From contig CAWUIP010000001.1 of the NCBI GenBank assembly GCA_963922415.1, positions 40,260 to 104,259 of the forward strand: a stretch of DNA of 64,000 nt. The letters run 5' to 3'. Of this stretch, positions 33,566 to 41,344 are shown piece after piece. The notes beneath the pieces were generated by a model. The model was not told the DNA's origin. It saw only the letters and a program-made list of their open reading frames with translations, and searched no databases. Each line of letters starts with the position of its first letter. Within the stretch, counting starts at the first letter, position 1. A program made the translations under genes and the position numbers. The stretch comes from Aliishimia sp963922415. Lineage in GTDB: Bacteria; Pseudomonadota; Alphaproteobacteria; Rhodobacterales; Rhodobacteraceae.

Positions 33566-35197
33566 TTACGTTTCAATCGGGCTTTCCGGGAAAATCGGCG
33601 CTGCCGTCGATAGGGTCAGCCCATCGGTTGCGCCCGCAGGCGGGGCGACCAAGCTTTGCGGATAGTCAAAGAGATTGTTGGGGTCGTACTTCTGCTTCAC
33701 CTGCTTGAGCGTCGGATATGCGTCGCCGAAGTAGTTCCAACGGTAGTTGGTCAGGTTCGAGTTCGGATAGTTTTGGTACACGTGCTGGTTCCAGAACGGA
33801 TCCATGAAGGCGCGAAACTTGCCCAGCCAGGCGTCAATCGGACCTTGGTCGGCAGGGTCCCACCAATACCCGTCCAAGAAGATATCAAAGGCGACATCGC
33901 GGTGGATGAAGGCCGTGTCCATCTTGCCCACCGCATTGATCGCGCCGCCATATGGCTCAATCACCATCACGTAATAGGGGTTCGGGCACTCCAACGTGAT
34001 CAGCTCAATCAAGTTGATCCAGTCGCCGACGCCCAGGATCGTCTTTTCACCAACGTAGCGTGCATCTTTGTTTTCAAAGGGTTCGCCCATGTTCTTCGGG
34101 AAGTCTGGCACTTCCACAGGCGTGGCCAGAAGGCGGTAGTTCATGTTGTCGTAATTGTCGTAGTCCGTCCACTGGAAGGATCCGCCAAGCGCGGTCAGCG
34201 GTGCCAGGCGCTCGCGCAGCTGCGTGTCATCCATATTCACCGCGTCGCCTGTGATCAGACCGCGCATCAACAGATAGGGGCTCAGATGCGATCCATCGGG
34301 CTGGGGCGGCGTGCCATCGGGTTGCTGACAGATCACCGTCATATAGCCGATATCGGTGTTGTCTGGGCCCGCCATATATTGCTCTTGCATGACGGCCATC
34401 GCTTTGGCAGCCATCTGACGCTGCATCGGCGTCGAGAGCGGCCACGACAGCGCATAGCCCCAGACCCGTTTCACAGGAACCAGCCCATAATCAATCTCGG
34501 TGATCACGCCGAACTGGTTGCCGGTGCCGCCGCGCACCGCCCAAAAGAGGTCTTTGTTCTTGCTTTCATGGGCGCGGATCAACTGTCCGTCCGGGGTCAC
34601 CATGGAAACACCGATCACACGGTCGCAATTCATCCCAAACATGCGTGAGGTAAAGCCAAAGCCGCCGCCCTGCATATAGCCCGCCACACAAACGTCGGGG
34701 CAGCCACCGCCCGGCACATGCAAGTTGTCCAGGTTCAGCGTGTCGTTCAGATTGCGGAACGGACAGCCGGGCTGCACGCGTGCGAAGGGAATGGCCGGGC
34801 CGTCTTGCCCAAAGACATGCGCGGCCTCCATGCCGCGCACATCCAAAAGCATACCGGGCCCCGACGAGTACCCCGCCGTTGAGTGGCCGCCAGAGCGGGT
34901 GCGCACATTCAGCCCACACTCGCGCGCCATATTGAGCGCCGCAATCACGTCGCCTGCGCCACCTTTGCAGTAGACGATGATCTGCGGATACGACTCAAAG
35001 ATCGGATTGGTTAGCTTGCGGTCAGTGTTATAGTCCGGCTCCCCCGGGAGCACGATCCGCCCTTGGATTTCTCTCTGCAGCTTTAAGATTGCGTTCCGGT
35101 CACAGCCGACCTGTTCGAACGGATCTGGCGTCATTGCGTCCCAGTTCGCAAAAATCTGCGCATCACGGTCGCGTTTTAAATTATATGACAATGCCAT
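33566..35197 (-). CDS. FAD-linked oxidase, berberine-bridge-enzyme type (likely bicovalent flavin)
   Basis: A 543-residue flavoprotein with the FAD-binding PCMH fold and a C-terminal BBE segment (NYRWNYFGDAYPTLKQVKQK, then DPNNLFDYPQSL). His105 in RSGGHSTAGY is the usual 8-alpha-histidyl FAD attachment, and Cys166 in PGGGCPDVCVAGYMQGGGFG is at the place of the 6-S-cysteinyl link of oligosaccharide oxidases, so double covalent binding is likely. No signal peptide is evident. GGAGGAG precedes ATG 35197; the frame opens further upstream across a promoter palindrome. Possible substrates are sugars or alkaloid-like alcohols; not assigned. Confidence 0.87.
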   Translation of the reverse strand: MALSYNLKRDRDAQIFANWDAMTPDPFEQVGCDRNAILKLQREIQGRIVLPGEPDYNTDRKLTNPIFESYPQIIVYCKGGAGDVIAALNMARECGLNVRTRSGGHSTAGYSSGPGMLLDVRGMEAAHVFGQDGPAIPFARVQPGCPFRNLNDTLNLDNLHVPGGGCPDVCVAGYMQGGGFGFTSRMFGMNCDRVIGVSMVTPDGQLIRAHESKNKDLFWAVRGGTGNQFGVITEIDYGLVPVKRVWGYALSWPLSTPMQRQMAAKAMAVMQEQYMAGPDNTDIGYMTVICQQPDGTPPQPDGSHLSPYLLMRGLITGDAVNMDDTQLRERLAPLTALGGSFQWTDYDNYDNMNYRLLATPVEVPDFPKNMGEPFENKDARYVGEKTILGVGDWINLIELITLECPNPYYVMVIEPYGGAINAVGKMDTAFIHRDVAFDIFLDGYWWDPADQGPIDAWLGKFRAFMDPFWNQHVYQNYPNSNLTNYRWNYFGDAYPTLKQVKQKYDPNNLFDYPQSLVAPPAGATDGLTLSTAAPIFPESPIET

Positions 35198-35211
35198 AGA
35201 CCCACTCCTCC

Positions 35212-35238
35212 AATAGTTGCGACGACTATTGCAACTAT
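35212..35238. promoter_or_regulatory. Nested palindromes upstream of the flavin oxidase gene
   Basis: AATAGT-N7-ACTATT (35212-35230) overlaps ATAGTTGC-N10-GCAACTAT (35213-35238), giving three related half-sites within 27 bp, 15 bp before the start of the leftward oxidase-cyclase operon. A candidate repressor site. Confidence 0.5.
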
Positions 35239-35378
35239 CAGAAATTCCGCAAGTCTGGTGCTCACACGCGATGCGTGTTTTTTCCCGTTTCGCGTGGATA
35301 CACAAGACCGGGTCAGGTCTTACGCACTATTTTGCGTCCTCAAAGGGGCCCATCGCGCAGGTCCATCGCGTGCGGCGA

Positions 35379-35552
35379 CTATTTCGTCAGGATCAGTTTG
35401 CCCGCGCGCGTGATCCGCAAGTAATACACTTGGCCGTCTAACACGATGCAGGCTTGAACGCCGTCTTTGACAAGATCGCGGGCGTCATAGGTGTCAAGTT
35501 TGCGGGGCTCTGGGGCAGGGGCCTGATCCGGGATTTTCGCAACCACGTTCAT
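35379..35552 (-). CDS. hemP: Hemin uptake protein HemP
   Basis: A 57-residue protein too short for usual ORF cut-offs. The C-terminal half ends YYLRITRAGKLILTK, the signature of HemP/HmuP, preceded by DARDLVKDG. HemP proteins promote expression of heme-uptake genes, usually under iron limitation. ATG 35552 overlaps the stop of the 49-residue gene upstream (ATGA). A near-repeat box at 35773-35790 ahead of the pair is shared with the ferric-iron binding protein gene, in agreement with iron control. No heme receptor or ABC heme importer is visible in the window. Confidence 0.9.
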   Translation of the reverse strand: MNVVAKIPDQAPAPEPRKLDTYDARDLVKDGVQACIVLDGQVYYLRITRAGKLILTK

Positions 35553-35698
35553 GGCGTCCGCTCCAGTTTATCAAGCATATGCTCAAGTTGTTGTTCAGAA
35601 GGGTAAATGCCGCACATTGCCGCTTCGAGCACCTCGCGCCAGCAGACGCGGTCATCCAGGCTGGCAGTCTGTTTAGGCCAAATGAATAGCTTTCGCAC
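35549..35698 (-). CDS. 49-residue protein translationally coupled to HemP
   Basis: A short reading frame starting at GTG 35698 behind GGAGGTGAG and ending in an ATGA overlap with hemP. The sequence begins VRKLFIWPKQTASLDDRVCW and continues with an acidic-amphipathic helix (EVLEAAMCGIYPSEQQLEHM). No family is recognised. The good ribosome binding site, the overlap and the shared promoter support a real gene; two cysteines could bind metal or heme, which is speculation. Confidence 0.65.
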   Translation of the reverse strand: MRKLFIWPKQTASLDDRVCWREVLEAAMCGIYPSEQQLEHMLDKLERTP

Positions 35699-35772
35699 TG
35701 GGTCTCACCTCCGTTTTGGAATTGAGCGTCCGGCTCCCCAAAGCTGGGTGGCTAAGACCGTATGACTTTATC

Positions 35773-35795
35773 CTGACTAAATTAATCGGATTAAT
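35773..35795 (-). promoter_or_regulatory. Candidate iron-responsive box upstream of the hemP operon
   Basis: CTGACTAAATTAATCGGA (35773-35790, plus-strand reading) matches 15 of 18 positions with a box 36970-36987 ahead of the ferric-iron binding protein gene. A perfect ATTAATC-G-GATTAAT dyad overlaps it (35781-35795). It sits 74 bp from the first start codon of the operon (35698). Confidence 0.6.
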
Positions 35796-35821
35796 CAAGT
35801 GCTGACGCACCGGACGCGGAC

Positions 35822-35850
35822 AAAAAAAGCGGCGCTGCCCGAACAACGCC
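35822..35850 (-). terminator. Rho-independent terminator of the ferric-iron binding protein gene
   Basis: Reading leftward: stem GGCGTTG (35850-35844), loop TTCGGG, stem CAGCGCC with one G-U pair, then GC and seven T (plus-strand A-run 35822-35828). It lies 27 bp after the stop at 35878. Confidence 0.85.
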
Positions 35851-35877
35851 CCTTCTTTCGACGGTTGTCGCTGAAAC

Positions 35878-36897
35878 TTACTTCCAGCCCGCGTCTGTTA
35901 GGATTTTCTGTGCCGTGCCAATGTTGTCGGCAATGTCAGACAGGTCGATGGCATCAGGGCGGAACATGCCTAACGCGGCCACAGACGGTGCCAGAGCAAT
36001 TCCAGGGACGGCTGGATATTCGTCGTTGCCAGCCGAGAAATATTCTTGTGCCTGGGCCGAGGCCAGATACTCCAAGAACTTGATGGCATTGTCCTTGTTG
36101 GGGGCGTTCACAGCGACGCCGCCACCGGAAATGTTCATATGCGCGCCGAACTCGTTCTGGTTCGGGAAGACCCAGCCAATGTTCGCGCGAACGTCCTCCG
36201 GAAGGCCCTTCACGTCTTTACGGATGGCCCGTGCGAAGTAGTATGTGTTGGACATCGCCACATCACATTCGCCCGACGCGATGCCGCGCAGCTGGTCTGT
36301 GTCGCCGCCTGATGGGTCGCGCGCGAAGTTGGCGACAACAGCTTTTGCCCAGTCGGCCACCGCCTCTTCACCCAAATGCGCTACCAGTGCGGCTGTGATG
36401 TTCTGGGTGTATACGTTGGTCGAGGATCGGATGCAGACTTTGCCTGCGTATTCTGGCTTTGCGAGGTCCTGATAGGTCATCGGTGGGTTGGCGACATCGG
36501 CCTTATCATAGAACAGGATGCGCGCGCGCTGCGAGAAAGCGAACCACTGGTTGTCATCGTCTTGCAGATACGCTGGGATGCTGCCTTCCAAGACGGAGCT
36601 GTCAATCGACTGCAGCAGGCCAAGGTCTTTCGCGCGCGACAGGCGCACTGTGTCGACGGACAAGAACACGTCTGCGGGGCTGTTGGCGCCTTCGGCTTGC
36701 ATCCGCGCGATCAACTCGTCAGCCTTGCCTTCAAGACGGTTGATGGTGATCCCGGTCATCTTTTCGAAATCGGAGTAGAGCCGTTCGTCGGTGTCGTAGT
36801 GACGCGAGGAGTACAAGTTGACCTCCCCTTCAGCCACGGCGGTGCCGGCTGTCAGCGTTGCAGCGAGAACTGCGAAAACGGGTGTCTTGCGGGTCAT
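35878..36897 (-). CDS. Fe(3+) ABC transporter substrate-binding protein (FbpA/FutA type)
   Basis: A 339-residue periplasmic protein with a signal peptide (TPVFAVLAATLTAGTAVA) and mature start EGEVNLYSSRHYDTDERLY, a strongly conserved opening of ferric-iron binding proteins. The iron-coordinating tyrosine pair is seen in MSNTYYFAR. ATG 36897 starts the signal peptide behind AGGAATG; the frame opens further upstream but across the promoter. No permease or ATPase gene is adjacent, so the partner genes lie elsewhere. An upstream box (36970-36987) shared with hemP points to control by iron. Confidence 0.93.
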   Translation of the reverse strand: MTRKTPVFAVLAATLTAGTAVAEGEVNLYSSRHYDTDERLYSDFEKMTGITINRLEGKADELIARMQAEGANSPADVFLSVDTVRLSRAKDLGLLQSIDSSVLEGSIPAYLQDDDNQWFAFSQRARILFYDKADVANPPMTYQDLAKPEYAGKVCIRSSTNVYTQNITAALVAHLGEEAVADWAKAVVANFARDPSGGDTDQLRGIASGECDVAMSNTYYFARAIRKDVKGLPEDVRANIGWVFPNQNEFGAHMNISGGGVAVNAPNKDNAIKFLEYLASAQAQEYFSAGNDEYPAVPGIALAPSVAALGMFRPDAIDLSDIADNIGTAQKILTDAGWK

Positions 36898-36969
36898 TGA
36901 TGCATTCCTATCTTCGTAAAACCTACTAAAACAGTCAATTTCACTTTCGTTAACAGACGTCAAGTGTTT

Positions 36970-36987
36970 CTGAGTAAAGTAGTCGGA
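36970..36987 (-). promoter_or_regulatory. Candidate iron-responsive box upstream of the ferric-iron binding protein gene
   Basis: CTGAGTAAAGTAGTCGGA, 15/18 identical to the box ahead of the hemP operon, in the same orientation and at nearly the same distance (72 bp) from the start codon. Confidence 0.6.
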
Positions 36988-37150
36988 AAATGACCGGAGA
37001 AGGATTGTGGGGCAAGGCGTTTGGGGAAGCTTGTATTCCGAGACAAATTTAAGGTGATACATGCCCCGCGCAGGCCGTGTCATAGGCGTAAACTCAAAGC
37101 TGCCATCTAAGCACTTGGAACGCTGAAATGGGCTTCCGCGCCAAGCGCCA

Positions 37151-38500
37151 CTAAGGTTTCGTTAGAACCGAAGCTGTGTCGACCGACGCGCCATGCGGAC
37201 TTGCCGAGGCTGGCACGCCAAATGGAGGCTCATTGACCGATTTGGTGCCTGTCAGCGCGTGGAGGAAGGCAACCAGATCATCAACCTCTTCATCGGACAG
37301 TGGTACTGGCGTGATGTCGAGGTGCTTTGCTTGGCGCGCCATCTCGAGCCGGTCTTGTTGGATCACGAAATCAGCAGCTTTTAGCCATGGCACGCTTGGC
37401 AGGTTTGCGTCCTGGGGGCGCCATGTTGCGTGACTGGCCGCAGGATCCAGGTGATGCCGGATTATGCCTTCTAACGTCGCGAAAGCGCCATTATGCCCGT
37501 ACGGCGCAGTCAGGGCCACGTTCCGCAGCATCGGTGTCCGAAAGCGGTACGCGTCTTCTTGTGCATCGCTTTCGCCCATGCGGCCGACGTCACGCGCATA
37601 TGGGTCAAAGCGCCGCGTGCGGCCCGGGCCATAGGCTGGCAGCCAGATCGCGTGAAACTCTTGGTCCGTGAAAAGTGGGCCAGAATGACAAGAGGCGCAC
37701 TGTGCTTTTCCGTAAAATAGCTCCATCCCGCTGCGTTGCGCTGTGTCCAATGCGCTGGCATCGCCTGCAAGGTACGCGTCAAAGGGGCTGTCGGTGCTGC
37801 GCCATTCGAGTGCTTGAAACGCGGCAAGCGCGTTCGCGATCTCGACGATCGTGACTTGGTCTGGCGTGTCGATATGGTCAAACGCCTCGACAAACATGAA
37901 ATTGTAGGGGGGCGTTGTGCGGACGCGTTTGGCGATGATTGGCCAGGCCGCATCGATCCTGTCATGCACCGCCCCAATGACCTCGTTCTCGCCTGTGTTT
38001 CCGGCCATCTCGAACTGTGCGACGAGCGGAAAGATTGCTTGAGCGGCGAGAAGCGAGTTGAACCCGCGCGGCAGCCATTCTTCTGCGGGTGAGTTGAACT
38101 CGTTTTCGAACGTGTCCGCCTTGCTCAGCCGCCCATCGTGGAAGAACACAGTCAGTTCGGAGGCGCCAAGGTTCCAGAGCCCCGGGGCATTTCGTGGGAT
38201 CCGTTTGCGGATCTTGTTTGCCCCTTTGCCGGGTGTACGGTCAGGACCCAGGCCCAGACCGCCTTCGCCAATGCCCAGCGACAGGCCGTCGCCAGTGCCA
38301 AATTTGGGGTGGTGGCAGGTCCCGCAGTTGATATTCTGGTTGCCCGAGAGGATGTTGTCGTAGAAAAGCCGTTGGCCAATGCGGGCTTGATCCATCTCAA
38401 ACGGGAGAAAGTCTGCGTCTGTGAGAGCCCGTGGCAGGGGGTCTGACCAAGCCGGGCCTACGAGGCAGGTAAAGAGGAGCGGAACGACATGAAGTACGGA
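37151..38500 (-). CDS. Di-heme cytochrome c peroxidase family protein (start uncertain)
   Basis: About 450 residues of a periplasmic di-heme peroxidase (MauG/CcpA group). Two heme-binding CxxCH motifs are present, NINCGTCHHP and AQCASCHSGP, with MLRNVALTAPYGHNGAFATL near the C-terminus. The N-terminal SVLHVVPLLFTCLVGPAWSD looks like a signal peptide, but no ATG, GTG or TTG lies in frame just before it; the nearest downstream ATG (38395) would remove the signal peptide, and upstream starts lie antisense to the Sel1 gene. The left limit given is therefore the approximate beginning of the signal peptide. A frameshift or sequence error at the start is possible. It diverges from the Sel1 gene with overlapping 5' ends. 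Confidence 0.85.
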   Translation of the reverse strand, partial: SVLHVVPLLFTCLVGPAWSDPLPRALTDADFLPFEMDQARIGQRLFYDNILSGNQNINCGTCHHPKFGTGDGLSLGIGEGGLGLGPDRTPGKGANKIRKRIPRNAPGLWNLGASELTVFFHDGRLSKADTFENEFNSPAEEWLPRGFNSLLAAQAIFPLVAQFEMAGNTGENEVIGAVHDRIDAAWPIIAKRVRTTPPYNFMFVEAFDHIDTPDQVTIVEIANALAAFQALEWRSTDSPFDAYLAGDASALDTAQRSGMELFYGKAQCASCHSGPLFTDQEFHAIWLPAYGPGRTRRFDPYARDVGRMGESDAQEDAYRFRTPMLRNVALTAPYGHNGAFATLEGIIRHHLDPAASHATWRPQDANLPSVPWLKAADFVIQQDRLEMARQAKHLDITPVPLSDEEVDDLVAFLHALTGTKSVNEPPFGVPASASPHGASVDTASVLTKP

Positions 38501-38971
38501 CGGCTTGCAGCCATTTTGCTGGCCATCACCTTCATCAGCCCGGCGCGTGCCGAAATTGAAGCGGCGCGCGATCTGATGGAGGCGGGCCGCTTTGAAGAGG
38601 CGTTGGAGGCCTTGTGGCCCGCAGCACGCTCTGGCAATGCGGATGCAGAAGAGCTCATTGGTATCATGTACGCCCTGGGTTTGGGGGTCGAACGCGACGA
38701 TGTCCGCGCCTTTGAATGGTACCTGCGGTCCTCGCTGAAGGGGCATCCAGGCGCGCAATCTGGCATTGGATGGTACTATGAGGTCGGGCGCGGCATGCCC
38801 GCCCCGGACCTTGTGCGGGCATACATGTGGTATACGCTTTCGGCGATTGGCGGCGACCCGGATGCGGCCATTTCGTTGGAAGAAGTGGTCAAGAAAATGA
38901 CGCCGGAACAAATCGAACATGCCCTGATCCTGGTCCAAGATTACAAAGTCTGGATGTACCCGTTTCGGTGA
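38489..38971 (+). CDS. Sel1-repeat exported protein
   Basis: A 160-residue protein with a signal peptide (LAAILLAITFISPARA) and three Sel1-type TPR-like repeats, seen as AEELIGIMYALGLGVERDD, AQSGIGWYYEVGRGMPAPD and AYMWYTLSAIGGDPDA. GAGGAGCGG precedes ATG 38489. Sel1 proteins are periplasmic scaffolds; the partner is unknown. Its 5' end overlaps that of the divergent peroxidase gene, which is unusual. Confidence 0.87.
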   Translation: MKYGRLAAILLAITFISPARAEIEAARDLMEAGRFEEALEALWPAARSGNADAEELIGIMYALGLGVERDDVRAFEWYLRSSLKGHPGAQSGIGWYYEVGRGMPAPDLVRAYMWYTLSAIGGDPDAAISLEEVVKKMTPEQIEHALILVQDYKVWMYPFR

Positions 38972-39116
38972 AATTGACATTCAATGCGTGACTTGAAAAG
39001 ACCTAATTGGTTGGAGTTATGCGATCTGAATTTGCAGGCTTTAAGTTGACTTCACTTCCGGAAGCCGCTGAAGACACGTGACTTTCCCGCGGCCAACGTC
39101 GTGTCGGTAACACCGG

Positions 39117-40856
39117 TTACGCGCTAGCGATGCGCGGCGCCTGAATTTCTGAAGCGTGCGCGTGCTCATATGTCTCTGCTGAGGAGGTCGAGAACCGTTG
39201 AACCAACGATTTCAAGTCCGACACGCTCCGTGAAACCGCCGAAAGTGCAGCAGTTGTTTCTTCAAACATTGCAGCATTGCGTTGCGTTGTTTGATCCAAC
39301 TCCGACAAGGACGTGTTCACCGCATCAATTTCGCCGGACTGTTGTTTTGCGCTCTCCAGAATACGGGCGACCTGCTCTGAGACGTCATCGACCCGAGACA
39401 AGACAGTTCCAAGCGACGTGACGGATTGAACAACCTTGCCAGAGCCTGTTTTGACTTCCGCGCCCGATGTTTCAATTAGGGACTGGATGCTTGTCGCGCT
39501 CTCGGCCGAGCGCTGTGCCAACGCGCGCACCTCCGCGGCCACAACGGCAAATCCACGGCCTGTCTCGCCTGCGCGCGCGGCCTCGACCCCGGCATTCAAG
39601 GCAAGCAAGTTGGTCTGAAACGAAATAGAATCAATCATATCAACAATGTGTGCGATTTCATCAGACTTCGCCTCGATGATTTGCATGCTAGCGGCGGCCT
39701 CTGACACAATCGAACCCGTGGTGTCGGCGTTGTTCTTTGCATCACGAGCAGATGTTTCAGCGCCATCCAAGGCCGTTAACGAAGCGGCAACCATCTCCGT
39801 CAAGCCTTGCAGCGTGGCGGCAGTTTGCGCCAGCGTCGCTGCTTGTCGCTCCGTACGCGTTGCAAGATCCGATGCCGCCACGGCGACTTCATTTGTTTGA
39901 CTGTCAATGTTGGCCGCATGTTCGAGCACATCTTGCATTGCTTCATCTACGGCATGCAAAGCGTCGTTGAAGACGAGCTTCAGGTCATTGAACTCGGGTG
40001 CCAATTCGCTTGATATTCGCACTGTCAGATCACCGTTTTTGAGCGCCGTCAGAGCAGCACGTAAAGCTTCGACAACCTCCATTTGCGCCGCCGCGCGCGC
40101 TTCCATCTCGGCCTTAACAGCGTTCTGTTGCTCTTGGTTGGTGATTTCCAAAGCGTTGCGTGCGTCTGAAGCTTTTTTCGCTTCCGCCAATGCAATTTCT
40201 GCTGCTCGACTTTGTTCCTGTGCAACCCGTTGTGCGACCTCCGCGGCGTCTTTGGCCGCCAACGCGTCTTCGCGTGCGGCCTCGGCAGCATCATAGCTGC
40301 TTCGCAATTCAGATGCCGCGCCTTCAGATTGCTGGTCCATTCGATTGAGCACAAACACAGTCGCAATCAGAACCGCAGTTTCCAGGACAACGATAACGGC
40401 ATGAACAATCGTCCGGCCCAGGTTTTCGACCAAGTCCACAGATGGATAAATCAACCCCGGCAAGATCACCGAGAGACTTAGGTGGTGCACCGCGACGACA
40501 CCTGCCGCAACCAAAATCGCGGGAATGGACCGCGCGAAGATAAGCATCGCCAAAAGCGCGAAAAAGAGCATATGGCTATCGATTTGCCATGGGTGACCTT
40601 GCAACGCGCCGGTGATTGCCATGGCTTGCCCGACCAGTGCGAGGCTCGCGCCGATAACGCCCAGCCGCGCCGAAAGGCGCAGCGACATGGCGCCGAAGGC
40701 CAAAAAAGCAAGGGAGACCCCGGACGGCACCATCCATCCGTTCCCCGCGAACCATCCAGCCGCCGCCGCGACAGGTAAAAATAGGGTGGCGAGGGCAAAA
40801 AGAGCACGCTCTGGCCGGTGCAAAGCGCGGGTGAACCGTTCTGCGAGATGTGTCAT
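39117..40856 (-). CDS. Methyl-accepting chemotaxis protein with multispan membrane sensor
   Basis: A 579-residue chemoreceptor. The N-terminal 190 residues hold about six transmembrane helices with no periplasmic ligand domain, so sensing may occur in the membrane. A coiled coil and HAMP-like segment (ALKNGDLTVRISSELAPEF) follow, then the cytoplasmic signalling hairpin with the conserved tip DSISFQTNLLALNAGVEAAR and GRGFAVVAAEVRALAQRSAE. ATG 40856 overlaps the stop of the upstream small membrane gene (ATGA), which selects it over ATG 40886. CheB and CheD are encoded about 8 kb away. Ligand unknown. Confidence 0.92.
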   Translation of the reverse strand: MTHLAERFTRALHRPERALFALATLFLPVAAAAGWFAGNGWMVPSGVSLAFLAFGAMSLRLSARLGVIGASLALVGQAMAITGALQGHPWQIDSHMLFFALLAMLIFARSIPAILVAAGVVAVHHLSLSVILPGLIYPSVDLVENLGRTIVHAVIVVLETAVLIATVFVLNRMDQQSEGAASELRSSYDAAEAAREDALAAKDAAEVAQRVAQEQSRAAEIALAEAKKASDARNALEITNQEQQNAVKAEMEARAAAQMEVVEALRAALTALKNGDLTVRISSELAPEFNDLKLVFNDALHAVDEAMQDVLEHAANIDSQTNEVAVAASDLATRTERQAATLAQTAATLQGLTEMVAASLTALDGAETSARDAKNNADTTGSIVSEAAASMQIIEAKSDEIAHIVDMIDSISFQTNLLALNAGVEAARAGETGRGFAVVAAEVRALAQRSAESATSIQSLIETSGAEVKTGSGKVVQSVTSLGTVLSRVDDVSEQVARILESAKQQSGEIDAVNTSLSELDQTTQRNAAMFEETTAALSAVSRSVSDLKSLVQRFSTSSAETYEHAHASEIQAPRIASA

Positions 40857-41182
40857 GTCACTGGTTCCTTTGATTTCAGGCCGCACAACGCGGCCAAGAC
40901 ACTCGCGGAGATTAAGACATGGCCTGCGGCGACCGCGTGCGCGTGTCCGGCCTTGGGCAAGACAACAAACTGGGACAACACGGCGCGCTGTGGTTCTATT
41001 CTGTATCCGCCAGCATCGGTCACCGCCGCGGGCAGGTCGCTTTTGAAGGGCGAGGACATCAGAATGTAAATGTCTTGCGGATCTCTTTTGCCTGAATGCG
41101 TCAAAAAGAATTGCACGACAACGAGCATCGACGCGAAGAGCAAGGACAAGCCTGCAAAGCGATATGTGGCGGCATCAAACAC
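40853..41182 (-). CDS. Small membrane protein coupled to the chemoreceptor
   Basis: A 109-residue protein with two predicted membrane segments (FAGLSLLFASMLVVVQFFLT near the N-terminus and AVAAGHVLISASVLAALCGL at the C-terminus) around a soluble loop of some 50 residues. No family is recognised. The 4-nt overlap with the chemoreceptor gene suggests the two proteins are made in fixed ratio and perhaps work together. Start ATG 41182 has no strong ribosome binding site. Confidence 0.6.
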   Translation of the reverse strand: MFDAATYRFAGLSLLFASMLVVVQFFLTHSGKRDPQDIYILMSSPFKSDLPAAVTDAGGYRIEPQRAVLSQFVVLPKAGHAHAVAAGHVLISASVLAALCGLKSKEPVT

Positions 41183-41295
41183 CAGTCATACATTCTGCCA
41201 AAGGCTTTGAAATCCAGTAAACACACGACCGGTCATGCGACCTTTTTGCACAAATTTTGACCTTAATCGGCGGAACGAAAAACGGGGTCGAAACG

Positions 41296-41325
41296 AAAAA
41301 AGCGGCCCCGAGGGGCCGCTTTTTC
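41296..41325 (-). terminator. Strong rho-independent terminator downstream of the TRAP operon
   Basis: AGCGGCCCC (41301-41309) pairs with GGGGCCGCT (41312-41320), with A-run on the left and T-run on the right, so it can act in both directions. It serves the leftward operon that ends at 41345. Confidence 0.9.
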
Positions 41326-41344
41326 CTTTGATGGTGCGCGTTGC

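Noticed and set aside
33656..34648. Rightward 330-codon frame opposite the flavin oxidase gene
   Set aside because: Antisense to conserved FAD-binding motifs; composition is His/Arg-rich and no family is recognised.
35264..35283. Hairpin ACACGC-GAT-GCGTGT followed by T-run on the plus strand
   Set aside because: Looks like a small terminator, but no rightward gene ends nearby and the stem is only 6 bp.
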